From NCBI GenBank assembly GCA_013365365.1, contig JABVXU010000038.1, positions 62,001 to 126,000 of the forward strand: DNA of 64,000 bases, given 5' to 3'. The notes under the pieces were generated by a model, which was not told the DNA's origin, made no database searches, and was given only the letters and a program-made list of their open reading frames with translations. Each line of letters starts with the position of its first letter. Position 1 is the first letter of the stretch. The stretch comes from Cruorifilaria tuberocauda (lineage: Eukaryota; Nematoda; Chromadorea; Rhabditida; Onchocercidae). Shown one piece after another: positions 36,501 through 48,526 of the stretch. The position numbers and the translations under genes are program-made.

Positions 36501-39500
36501 TTATTTTGACTCTTTTTGTATAGTTCATCGGATTATTTTGTTTGCTTTTAAAAGATTTTAGTTATTCTTTTTAAAGGGACGAATTAATAAAAGACAAGGA
36601 GATATGGGAACTTTACAATTATCAGTGCCAGAAAATGTAGCAACTGCATATGGTAACGTTCCACTTCAATAATTCATCCATTTTGCGAATTAAATTCATG
36701 AATTTAAAATGTAGTGCTTCAAGTACTGTTTTAATAATAGATCTAATTGTTACCCTATTGGAAGTATTGTTAGTTTTCGTAACGAATAGTAAGCATCCAC
36801 GAGCGCCAATTATCTTGAATTGTAATAGAAATATTTCAGGACATCAGTACGACGAAAAGCTAGTAAATAATATGCAAACCAAGTTGGATGCGGCTCGCGA
36901 AGAATGTTCCTTGGTACAGGAGAAAATTGTTCAAATGGGCTGCATTAATTTCGAACTGGAACGTGAGTTGAAAGGTGCTAAAAAAAGGTTGGAGAAAGCT
37001 GAAGTACGAACACAGCAAGCTGAAGAAGGAATTGAAGAAGCTGGTGGAAATTGTGCACAGCAAGAGAAACATCAGCAGTTTGAATTCTTAGCTAGGGTAA
37101 AAAAGCCAAAAACAACTTTATTCATTTTCTTGAGAACTAGGAAATGAAAAGTGAGAGAGAATTTTGAAGTGTCGTTTTTTGAGAATTATCGCTCTTCACT
37201 TCAATATGATATTTCTTTAATAATTAAAATTAGGTAATTATTTCCTTACATGTCAGTAAGATTATAATCACAAGTATTTTCTTTTTTTTTCAGTTCAGCG
37301 CATTGGAAAAAGAAGTAAATGATCTTAAGAAAGAATTAGTTTTAAAGGATGAGCAACTAAGAGCTAAGACGATCGAAAATAATAGACGGAATAAAGAAAT
37401 AAAACAGTGGCGATTTGCTATGGATGAAGTGGAAGCCATACATATGGAAATACAAATGTTAGAAAATCAGGTAATTCTTCAAATTCAGCTTCAACAATAA
37501 ACTCGGAATTCTGTTAAGAAATTTTGAAGTTTAGTAATGCATTTTATGAAAGAATTTTGATTTTTTGTGTTAGAATGATGGAAATAAAAAACTGAAAATT
37601 AAATAATAACAATTTATTAACTTATCGCCGCTGAACATCTTATTTAGTAAATGTAATAAATTGCAGCATGAGCTAGAAATTGTGCATTATAAAACTAAAA
37701 CCATCTTTTTATAAGAATGGTGCAAAGTTGCAGGATAATCATCATTACTGTCTTCAGCATTATCTGATATGCTACCGAAGCTCAATAATATCATTCATTT
37801 GGAGGATTAGCTTGTACTGTGTGATGTTAAACTAAAAAACGTTGTTATGTGATTACACCGTAAAGATGCCAGTAATATACAGTGATAATTATAATATCAA
37901 CCCGCAGCATCATCATCTCCTATCAACTTAATTTTGTTCAAGTTTTAGCATTTTTCCAGTTAAAAAATGAAAAGGCAGCAATGGAGTCAAAATGGGCCGA
38001 AGTGCGAACACTACTGCTCGAACGAAAAGGAGATATATCACGCAAAACTTCCAGTGGCGAATCATTTGGTGGTGGAGAACAAAATTCCGTTGCCCAGCTT
38101 AATCAAATGATAGATACAATCAAAGATTTGAAAAATTTTGTCGATAAGCAAGGCAAACAACTTGAAGATGATAAGGTTAGGTGCTTCGGTAACTCCTATT
38201 AAAAATAATAAGAAGCCTGTATTACGTCAGCGCTATGCTCCAGAATTTTAGGAAATCTTTATTTTTTTGTACACTAAGGGAGAATGGAGAATTCATCTTG
38301 AAACGGAAAAGAATAATGAGGGTAAGTGCACAATTAAAAAATGTGCATAAAAGCGCTTGTTGAGGTTATTATGAATAATTTCAGAAATAATGATTTCGTT
38401 TTGACGGCTTTTTTAATACTTAATTCATTTCAGATGGAAAAACGAAAATTCAAAGCAGTCATTTGTCAATTACAAGCCGATAAAGGAGCTCTAGTAGTAC
38501 CTTCTCTGATGAAAAAGAGCGATAGAAAGCAACACTTGGTTTCACATCGGGCGCAAATCATCGGTCTGCAAAGGCAGCGAGATTTCATGGATCATGAAAT
38601 GACTCTTCTCTGTACTTTGAATAATTCGAAAGATGTTTTGATCCAAGCCCTACAAGCTAAGATTGAAGGCACTTGTTCAGAACTGTCGGATTTAAAATCT
38701 GAAAATGATAGGAATAAGGTTTTTACTTTTAATGTTTTTATTTTTATTTTTAAAATTTTTGTCTAACATTTACAAAACTATAATTTAGTAAGCAAATTAC
38801 AGAGCTTTGTTGGTAAATTAAGAAACCTATTAGATAAATTTTATGCTTTTTTAAAATTTTATAACATCTATTTTAACAGTATTCATTTTTAGATTATTAA
38901 AAAATAAATATGCTTTGACCAATCTTTAGAATAATAACAATTATACTAAGTAGTTGCAGACACAGATCGAGGTTATGAGCCAAGAAAAATCTGAAGTTTT
39001 AAATTTGCTGGCGAAAAGCAATGCTGAATTGAAAGGACTGCAGATGCATGCACAACGACTGCAAATGAAATGTGACCAACTTCATTCGATCTCTCCAGAA
39101 GAAAATTTAAACGTTACGCCTTCAGATGCAGACACTTATCAGCATATACAACTGGAATTTGTGAACAGTGACGTGGGAGATTCATCAGTGGCTGAAAAAA
39201 AGATAGATAGTTCGGCTAACAAAAGTGAAAATATAGAAATGAAAGCACAAATGAAAAGATTAACTGAGACTCTGCAACGCAAGGATACCGAACTTCAAAA
39301 AGTATCGAACGAAAACGAAGCGCTGAAAATAAAGTTTGATTTTTACAACTATTCCTTCGATTAGCTTACTTTTTTCTTCTATCTGTAAGATTTCATCAAG
39401 GTTTATAAATAGTTAAACTATAACATATTATAGTATAATATAATATAATTACTTTCTTTCTCCACTAATTTTTAAGTTGAATTGCTTTCGATTTTTTTAT

Positions 39501-42500
39501 GATATATCCTTATAGATGACAAGATAATTATTTTTTCTTTTTTTGTTCCAGTTTATCAATGAATGATTTCTTATCCACTGTATGGGTTATGTTGAAAAAT
39601 TTTTTCTTTTGTAATTTTTCTGAAGAAGTATCAAAATTTCCACTGAAGTGAAATTTGTTAGAAGATTTTTGAATTTCAAGCATGAGTTTATTTAATATAA
39701 ATACTCAGGTGCGTTGAATCTATAGCTGCTTTGGATTTACTAAGTGGAGAGTTGGAACGTCGAAGCCAAGAGAAAGATGCCGTCATTGAAATGCTACAGT
39801 CACAACATACTTACTTAACCCAAACCATATTGATCAATGAAAAGAGCGAAAAGCAGTTAATGATCTCGCCAACAGTCTCACAAAACATAGACATTAGTGA
39901 ATCTAAATGTGTGATGCGAGATGCATTTACGGTCATAGACGAAGGTCTAAATCTTTTATTCACTTAAGATTTATTAGAACAACATATGAAGTGTGGTCGT
40001 ACCAGAATATTTCAGTGTCACATTTTATCTTCAGTTAGAAAAGGATATCTATATTGGTGATGAAGTTCTATACTTTGAGCAAAATTGTGGGAATACAGTG
40101 TTAATAGAAGTATAAATTGCATGTGTCGTGCCTTATCGGCAAAATATAAATGATTTCATTTTGTTGTATAATCATAGATTTTTCAAATTTAGATATAGAT
40201 TTTAATTATCTTCAGATAAATATATTTACTTTTTTCGCAGAAAGTGGCACGATTCCAGTTATGCGACACTGCGGAACACAAACAATGATTGATTTTCATC
40301 TTCACGAGACTACAGAAACAAAACGAAAGTTAAATTTAGGAGTTAGTCTTTTTCATTATTTCAGAGATATTCTTCTAATATAAAAAATCTCTAAATCAAA
40401 TGTATAAATTCTTTGTACTTTACAGAAAATTAAAAGTATGTTTGACAGTTAAAATTGAACGATAAGTGTGAGCACAGTTGTGTTAAGCGATTTTGAAAGC
40501 GATATTGTTTCTTTCCTTTATCGCTTTATCTTCCGATAGGTTTTTTTCCACAGGCAGTGACACACTGCATTGAACTACAAATTAGTCATGGAATTCATGA
40601 ACAGTTTTCATTTTTTAAATTCTGTGCCAAAATATCTTCCATTTCTCATTTGTAATTTTCATCAAGAAATGTGAAAGTAACTTGACCAGCTTTTATTCTT
40701 GTTTCAATAATCTTCATCATGTCAGAAAACGTGATGAAGATTATTGAAACAAGAATAAAAAATAAATTGGAAATTTAGTTCTAACACTAATTTATTCATT
40801 TTGACAAAATTCAGTTTCTAGATTCAGCTTTCTCAATAAAAGATCCACTATAATAATAGGGATTGGATACATAAATGATTCCTCAGTTATAATAATGCGA
40901 CCCTAATCAATACCAACTTTTTCATTAATTCGGCCCGACTTTTTGTTCCGAAAAAAATAAGTTATGCAAATTTTAATCTGTTGTAATTTTAATCTGTACA
41001 TATAAATTTGCATCTTTTAGTCGTTCTGTGAAGCCATTCGCGATGATGATGATGGTTCTATTCCTGAATTAGAAAATAAAGAAGTTTGGCAATGCGTGGA
41101 TAGATCAAGTCAAATGCATGGTAATTTAATAAATGACGTCAAACAACTCATGGTTTTAAATGCGGAATTGGAAACTGCTGTTGAAGTCCTTAAAGGTGAA
41201 ATCTGGACTCTAAATGAACAACTCAAAGGGGTAAAATTTTCTCTCACTAAGCGTCAAAGATCTAGGCTATCTCAATATGCGAAGCATACTAAAAATAGTA
41301 AAAGGTAAATTTCATGCCAGATTAGTCGAGATAATTGTCAGTGATAATTTATATAGGGTTTTGTTCCTTAAGAGAAATCAGCGAAATACTTGAATAATTT
41401 CAAGTCACTGGTTGATCGGGAAAACTTGTCGGAAAAACTGTGCGAGCTTTCACAGCGTCATGAGGAAGAAATTGAACGTGCCCGTGAACGCGAACATGAT
41501 TTGGAAGAACAAAAGGATATGGCCGAAAGAAGCCAGCGACAGGTATATATTATAAATTAAGATTTTATTTTTCTAAATATTGAAAATTTTCTAATTTTAG
41601 GCAGCTTTGGCTGAAAATGAAAGCAATCGTCGTCTAGTTGAATGGCAAGAAAAAAGTGCGCAAATGGAAAGCAGTCGCATTGAGCTCGAAAATGCATATG
41701 CAAAACTATCGGAATACTATCAGCAGTTGCAACAAGCTTATAATGCTTTATACACCCGATTTAATACGTGTAAAACTGATGGCAGTACACAGACAGTAGT
41801 GGATAGCAATACTTTCAAAAATAGCAAAGTGAAGTTCAAGATTATGTTTCAGAAATTTCGCTCACTTTGTTACTTCTAATTTTTTTTCTAATTGATGTGG
41901 TAGCAGGATGGAAAGAAGTAGGATATATCAAATCAAAATTAATATCACCATAATTAAATTAGAAATATGATGATTTTGTTTTACTTAAGTTAAACTACAG
42001 AAGTATGTATGTTTTTTATAACAAAGTTTTTAAGGAATTTGCTGAGATGGTCGAGCATTTAAAAAATGAACTGCTGCAACGGGAAACAGAATTAGAGAGA
42101 CAAGCGATGGAATTGCATCATGTTCGCTGTTTGATGCAGAGGCATCTTCACATAACTCTAAGGAAAGTCAGAAACTTGGAAGAAATGAATTTGAAATTGA
42201 AGGTACTTTTTTGGGAGGAACTAAATGTTTACTTCATGTCCAGACAAGTCGAATAATTTAAACAAAAAAAATTTCGAAATTGAGGATTTAGCATGATTTA
42301 ATGTTTCCATTAAGCTTTTAATTTATTGAAGCTAGGAAGTTGAAATAATAATAATATTATGAAGGACATCATCGTGAACAATGTACAGACAGTTCAAGTT
42401 GAACTACATGAAGCTTTCAAAGAAATTCATTCATTTGCTGAGAAACTGATTGTCAAACGGTTTAAAGAAAAAGAAATAAAGGATACCGAAATCGCTTTAG

Positions 42501-45500
42501 CAATGCAGCAGCTTATGAATGGCGTACTAACAGTAAGTTCTTGAATATCGCGTAGAATTCTCTCACTTACCGCCTTTCCAACTTTTCGTATAAAAGTTTC
42601 ATCAAGACACATAAAGTACTTTTGTCATGGAAGCGCCATAATTATCTTAAATTATCGTCTTCCACAAAGATATTCAAGTTTTTGTTGACAGTTATAGTCA
42701 CCAGAACTCTAAAAAAGTATAGTTCTTAATATTTCATAATGTTCCTAATAGGATTGATTTGCTTTTCAGGAAAGCATTCCACAAACAAAAGATTTGTCAC
42801 TGCCAATTATTATTGACGCTGTCAATAAAAAATTTTTAGAGACGGAATCTGAAAATATTGCTCTGAGAAACGATTTATTGAATGAAAATAAAGCAGCTTT
42901 AGAAATGAAAATACAGCAGGTCATTTTTTTCTTACAAATCAATTTATTTTTCTCCATGAATTTTTCAGTAATTTGAATTTCTATATGGTTAGTTTTCAAT
43001 ATTAAGATTGGTACTGTTCTTATAAGTAAAGAAAATTTGTTTTGCTTCCCATTGCTATCAGATTGAGATCTGCAATATCCTTAATTTTCAGGATGTTTTT
43101 GAAAAAAATGAAGAATCTGAATTAAAAATTAAAGAACTGGAAGATCTACTTCAAATAACTCAGATATCATTAACCGAACACGTCGTCAGATGCCAACAGC
43201 TTCAAGCTAAACTTGATCTGGTGGATTTATCTATATTTATTTCTTCCAAAAATTTGAAGATTTGTTGAAATGAATTTTCCCATTCCTATTAATTTCTATT
43301 GTTAGTTTATTAGTAATTAGTTGCGGTAATTTATCAAATAAGAGTGTTAGTTTCTGGAAGAACTATATTACCATTTTCCAGCTCGGCTCAGCAACGGATC
43401 AAAGCAGTGTGGCAGGTTGATTTTGTCAATTCATTGTATTCATTCATATTGCAGCGTTCAACTTCAGTTTTTTCTGAACTAAGAGATATTCTGACATGAT
43501 AACCTTTAAGCTGATTTACTACCAACGATAATTTACGATTCATATAATAATATAAAGCATCAATTTGATCAAAATGAAAATTTGAGAACTAAGGTCTTGA
43601 AAATTTCTACTTTTGTCTTTATAAAATATCTAGAATTTGCAGTTAATAAACGCTTAATTTTTGATAGATTTAGGTTTTTCAATAATTTTGCTTAGCATAT
43701 GCATGTGTGAAAAAATTTTTGCTGGGAAAAAGAACAATTTATTACAATTGTACAATGAAATACTAAATTCAATATTTAGATATTTCAATTAGAATCTAAA
43801 TTTCTTTTCTGTCATTCTTAGTATGCTTGTTTTTGTTTTTTTTTCGCAGGGAATTTCAACATTTAGCATTCGCACCTCATTCTATTTCAAAAAAGCCTTT
43901 AATGGATTTGCAGCAGCAAAATGTGAAACTGATAGTAACAATCCATGGAATTGCTCCACACCATGTACGATTTGTCGTGAGTTGAGGCAAACTAAACAGC
44001 CCGCTCTGACACCGCAACTGCAATTAGCCATTTTAGCGGCTCGCCTGACAACTAAAATAGCCGACAATGATGCTTTATTCCGATGCAATGCTGAACTCGC
44101 CCAAACAAACCTGAGACTGCAGAGCGAGGTTAGCGAATTAAGGAAGCAAATGGCCAGGTACGTTACATCTACCAGTAACACTGGTATCTCATCTGTTGAT
44201 CAACAGTCACTACTTCAACCGCAACATATTCCAAAACAGTCTTCGAATCAATTTTTGGAACAGAAAGTGATGCATAAAAAAGAAAAGGAATTTGCATGGA
44301 ATGTTGAAGATTTCGATGCAAAGTTAGTCAGTACGAAATTCGAAAATGCTCATCAACAATCTTCACTAGATCAACAGACTGCTGAGTTCATTATAAAGGA
44401 TGAAATCAAAATGCTTGGCGTAAGAGAGTTAGAATCCCAACAACAAGATAAAAGAGGTTTGAGAAAGAAGTTGAGTGTAAGTGGAAAATTTGAAGAGCAA
44501 AATGAAAAAATGGAAAATAACGCTGAAGGATTTAGGAAATGCCTAGGATCCCAAGGAGAATACTGTTTGAAACATAAAATTAAGATGGAACAGCTGAAGA
44601 ATGGATTCGAGATAAAAGAAGATGTCAAAAATCAGCAAAAGTTGGAAAAAACATTTGAAGATAAGAAATTGGAAGTAAATCGAGTTAGTAGCAAAGAATT
44701 ATTGTTACTAAAGAGTGAAAATACACATCTAACAGATTCCATAAGAAATTCAAATGAAGAATCGGAGAAGTTGAGAGAAGAATTACAATCTACTAATACG
44801 CCTTGTGGAGATGAAGGAATACATCGTAAACTACTTCAAGCGAATTTCACTGATATATTGAAGAAAGAGAAAGAGGAAGTTAAAACGAAATTAACTGATG
44901 AGAGTAATTGGATTTTGGATGATGTTCCAGAACAGTTTCAAACATCGCTGGAAGAACAAGCAAAGGATATTTTTGGGGATAGTATGGTAGCGGAAGGCAA
45001 AATGCAGTCGTTGCAGGAATTGGAAGGACATCTTCAACAAAGAGAAATTGTGATGCATGAAGTCGAAAAAAAGAATAAATCTCTGGGTGAACAGTTGAAA
45101 TCACAGGAACAACTGAATGAAGGAATGCAGAAGAAACTTGATGCAACAGAAGAATGCAGCATGACATTGGAAGAGATAAATGTGAACATGGAACAAGAAA
45201 TCACTGATCAGAAGAAAAAATACGAACTGATAATGGAAAAAAGCAAATTAAGAGATCAAGTGGAAAATACAGTAATAATGAAATTGCGTGAAGAAATTAT
45301 ATCACTTAAGCAGGAAAATGAAAGCCTAATTGTAGAGTTAACTAGGAAACAATCTTCCCTGGATAAGGAGAAGGAAAGGATGAAAGCTGAATTAATAAAT
45401 TTAAAATGTCAGTTAGCAAATCGCGAAATCGTCTTGGAAGAGTTGACGACAAAATTAAAACACATGCAAGAAAAAAGTATCCATATGCAACGACAGTTAG

Positions 45501-47244
45501 ACGACAGTGGTATGCAAATGTGTGATCTGCAGAAAAAAGAAGTTAATCAAGAATTTCATCAACAGTTTGTCGAAGCAGAAAGAAAAATAACGGAATTAGA
45601 GCACAAACTAGATCAAATGGTAAAACAAAACGGGTTGTTGAAAAGTGGAGAACAGAAACTAATGGATGCTCTTGCGATTTCTAACAAACAGCTCGCAAAA
45701 ACGGAATCTAAAAATGAGAAATTGGAGTCAGAAATTTCTAACTTACAGAATTCATTATTGAAAGCTAGAGAAGTGACTAAAAAAATGAATTATTTGGAGA
45801 AGTCAGTGGTGCGTGATGAAACGAATCCTGCAGTCGAAGCGCATGGAAAGGCAGAAGAAAGGTAAATTATCAATTACTCATTATGAATTTCTTGTTGCTT
45901 AGCTTTTTTGTCATGCAAATGTATCATTGACAGATGTGCTACAAGCTCTTGAAAATAGATAGTTCGAGATTCACCGACTGTTTATTCCGTTGTTATGATA
46001 ATAAATTCATAATTTAATTATTGTTTAATTGAAGTCCGGTAACAATGAAACAATTTCACAGCTCTATGGTGATCAGACGTTACCATCCGATGCAGGAGAT
46101 GGTATGAATTTAAATTTAGTGGTCAGAATATATCAAAGTTAAGTCAAGTTGAATTTTAATTTTCACTGAAGATAAATTTTATCTTTTTATGCTTAAGGCA
46201 GTTGGATCGAAGAAAGAATTCAGTGAGCCATCAAGCAATAACACATTAGTGAAGGAAAATGTTAAAGAAATGCAAACAGAATTCAATGATTTGGAAAAGG
46301 TAATTTTATATAACTGCTTTTTCTCATTCAAATTTTTTAGCTTTTTCACGATTGTTTGGATTTTAAATTAACATCTTTTCGGTTTTGATGTAGCCTTTTA
46401 TATATTTGTCTATTTTCCCTTAAAAATGTTTGGAAGAAATAATTTTATTTCTTGGAATTATAATTTTTTGAAAGTTTTTGTAATTAAATTTTCAGATGAA
46501 ATTGCAATTTTTTAATGAAATTTCCTTTGATAATGATAACTTGTAGAAAGAAGAGCATTTTTAGGCAGTACTGAAGACATATCCAATGCCTCGTGTTGCT
46601 GTAGCACTTCTCGAAACTAACTTTCGAAAACCAGTAGAAAGTGCGAACAGTTTTAGTAGTAAAGCTTCTGTAGAAAAAATTTCAGCTTTTGATAATATTA
46701 GTACTGTAAGTGAATCTTGAGTAATTTCTACATTTAAACATAGAATCAATGAAGTTAGTACTTTTCTTTCTTTTATTTCTTTTAAAGTATGTACAATTTA
46801 ATTTCAGCCTTTGGAATTAGCGTCACAAAAAACGACTCACTATTTCTCTCAGATGGTCAGTGTTCGTTTGCTTTGTGTGTTTTATAAAAGATTATATGTG
46901 TTTTATTTTTCTTTCTGTTTATTGAAATCCTAAAATTATATCTCAATACCAGAGCGTCAGGTATCACTTTTCCTTAGTTTAATGACGCTTGTGGTTTTAT
47001 TAAAGTTTTGTGTAAAATTTTAGAACGTTTTTTGTTACGCCTTATTCATCTTTGCATCGAACCGTAGCGAAAGGTGGAAAGATGAAAGGTGAAATTTTTT
47101 CATTTCTCATTCTTTCAATATTTTAGAAATTTCTAAAAATTTCAATATTTTTAATTTTTGGACTGAAAGCTTTTTCAGAGTGAAGATAAATTACGGCGGC
47201 GAAAAGGAGGTAGTAGTGCATTGCAGGATGTTGAGAAGATATAG
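27534..47244 (+). CDS. giant coiled-coil protein (about 2390 residues, 34 exons)
   Basis: Exon starts: 27534, 27975, 28788, 29129, 29594, 29886, 30218, 30741, 31002, 31329, 31659, 36161, 36577, 36840, 37294, 37960, 38434, 38960, 39709, 40241, 41021, 41375, 41601, 42035, 42365, 42770, 43092, 43382, 43914, 46035, 46198, 46565, 46808, 47179; stop TAG 47242-47244. Phases close across all junctions and the summed length divides by three. Nearly the whole product is Glu/Lys/Gln/Leu-rich heptad coiled coil. Exceptions are a short Cys-containing N-terminus (CSQC), an acidic/basic disordered segment near residues 210-275, and a CxxxCxxC patch at the start of the 1.95-kb exon 29. Motifs: KVTF (PP1 RVxF-type) at about residue 259; GTQT and STQT (LC8-type) near 1160 and 1370. 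It resembles centrosomal, Golgi or spindle scaffolds such as LIN-5-interacting LFI-1, but I cannot name an ortholog. No motor or membrane segment is seen. Confidence 0.8.
30526..30555. repeat. (AT)n dinucleotide repeat in intron 7
   Basis: Fifteen uninterrupted AT units inside intron 7 of the coiled-coil gene; likely length-polymorphic, with no other role apparent. Confidence 0.95.
31857..31858 (+). other. GC (non-GT) 5' splice site of the 4.3-kb intron 11
   Basis: Exon 11 ends AATG and the intron begins GCAAGTC, the usual form of a GC donor. The nearby GT at 31861 would shift the frame of exon 12 into an early stop. The GC site keeps it open as Asn-Asp-Gly-Lys-Leu. This intron contains the antisense BRI3-like gene. 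Confidence 0.65.
32814..33344 (-). CDS. BRI3 (brain protein I3)-like small membrane protein, nested in an intron
   Basis: Two exons, 33344-33198 and 33011-32814 (TAA), phase 0, giving 114 residues. Residues 1-49 carry the BRI3 signature. A first zinc-knuckle half (VCPVC, residues 3-7) is followed by a hydrophobic stretch (about residues 18-36, GLLHGILCFPCGIYCCI). A second knuckle CPLC follows at residues 43-46. Vertebrate BRI3 has the same CPxC, membrane stretch and CPxC order and sits on lysosomal or late endosomal membranes; that location is inference here. The family's domain is normally at the C-terminus after a Pro-rich region. Here it is at the extreme N-terminus, followed by a 65-residue hydrophilic, Asp/Ser/Thr-rich tail. 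The gene lies entirely within intron 11 of the coiled-coil gene, on the opposite strand, so it must have its own promoter (about 33345-33700). Confidence 0.75.
36084..36102. repeat. (AT)n run before exon 12
   Basis: About nine AT/TA units some 60 bases upstream of the acceptor of exon 12 of the coiled-coil gene. Confidence 0.9.
40691..40760. repeat. 29-bp perfect inverted repeat (intronic hairpin)
   Basis: Arms 40691-40719 and 40732-40760 are perfectly complementary over 29 bases with a 12-base spacer. It sits in intron 20 of the coiled-coil gene, between exons at 40241-40341 and 41021-41230. A match this long is far beyond chance for a 680-base intron. In RNA it would form a long uninterrupted stem. 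It could be a recent inverted duplication, a small foldback element, or a pre-miRNA-like hairpin. Confidence 0.9.
43912..43917 (+). other. NAGNAG tandem acceptor before exon 29
   Basis: The acceptor reads TTTGCAG immediately followed by CAG. Splicing at either AG keeps the frame and adds or removes one alanine. Both agree with the phase 1 end of exon 28 (43415). The stronger-looking acceptor at 43851 would put exon 29 out of frame. Confidence 0.5.
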
Positions 47245-48526
47245 TAAATAACTAAAATAATAAAGAAGTGGCTTTTAGGATTTTTCCCTGTCTTCATGCT
47301 AATTGATCTTGTTATTATTATTTATCCGGTTTATCAATTCTAAATTATTTTCTTTGCCGCAATTATTTGTTCGCTATCTCAACATTTTCTATTCATGTAA
47401 TTGGTTGTAACATCTTTCCATTTACCGTTTGGGTTTTTGCGGATGTCTATGAGCAACATTTGTCTTTTTCACATTCTTAAGCTTGTAATCATATTTTTTA
47501 TTCACTTCATTTCAATTTGTTTTTTTGTATAACATTATTTGTTTGATTAAATACTCAGAATAGTCTTCGCTTACAGTGTTATGGAAAAGCGGAGCAATTT
47601 ACTAATTTTCAAACTGCTTACAATGTTTTAAATTAACTTATTCTTCGCACTAAGTTTGTCATTTCTCAGCTATTTGCTACTCCCTTCCTTCTTAGAAATC
47701 CGATAGAAATAGGTGCAAACGTTTTTGCATTTGCGTTGGTCGGAAAAATGCATTTAGAGAAGTATACTGAGAGAGCAAAAGTAGTTTGGTAAGGATTTTA
47801 ATTGTCCTTCGGTACTATTGCAACATATATGGAATAAAACGATAGAATTGACTAATAATTTGTAAGTAGCATGAATGCGTTATGAACTAGTCACAAATGA
47901 AATAGCGCATTATGGGTGCGTCTGGTTGTTAAAAAAAATTTTTATTTTAAAATTATTCGGTGCAAAGTATGCTTTGAAGGACAATGTTGAGACCTGCTAG
48001 ATTTTATAATGGCAGTTTCAATAGCAATTATTGAAATCTAAGTCTTCTTATAGTGTTTGGAGCATTGTGTTGATGTTGAGTGTGTTTAAAATAAGTTATG
48101 GAAGTATAAAAGAAAGTTTTATCATTTGTAACAATTTTTGGAAGATGGAGTTCATTGAACATTGTTTCTGGTTAGAATGCCAACCATTCTAACCGTAGAA
48201 GCTTTTCAGCTATAAATCCGGGAGAATACGGCAAAAACGGCGATTATAGGTTGAGGATCCAGGGACACTGAAGAATTTTTAAACTAAAAACACTTAATGA
48301 TCGAAGAGCAGTGAGTTTTACAGATAGTTCGGATCAAATATCAAGAGGATTGAAATAAGCGATTCAAACAGAAGTTGAAAAGATTCCAGTTGGTGTTTTT
48401 ATCAAGTTGAAGATTTAATAGTTTCGGAAATAAGGCTTCAATTTCTGGGGATTCTGTCACGCTTTCTTCGAGAAATGCTCATAACATAATATGAAGATGT
48501 GAAGCGATTTTCTTTTTTCAGTTTCA
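47245..48526. other. intergenic region downstream of the coiled-coil gene
   Basis: AT-rich, with stops in every frame. It must contain the 3' UTR of the coiled-coil gene. A 10-bp perfect inverted repeat (48170-48179 with 48185-48194, 5-base loop) is the only structure noticed. Confidence 0.5.

Noticed and set aside
43882..45167. Minus-strand open frames of 85-99 codons under exon 29 of the coiled-coil gene
   Set aside because: Antisense shadows of a long coding exon; their Leu/Phe/Ser-rich composition is the complement of Glu/Lys codons.
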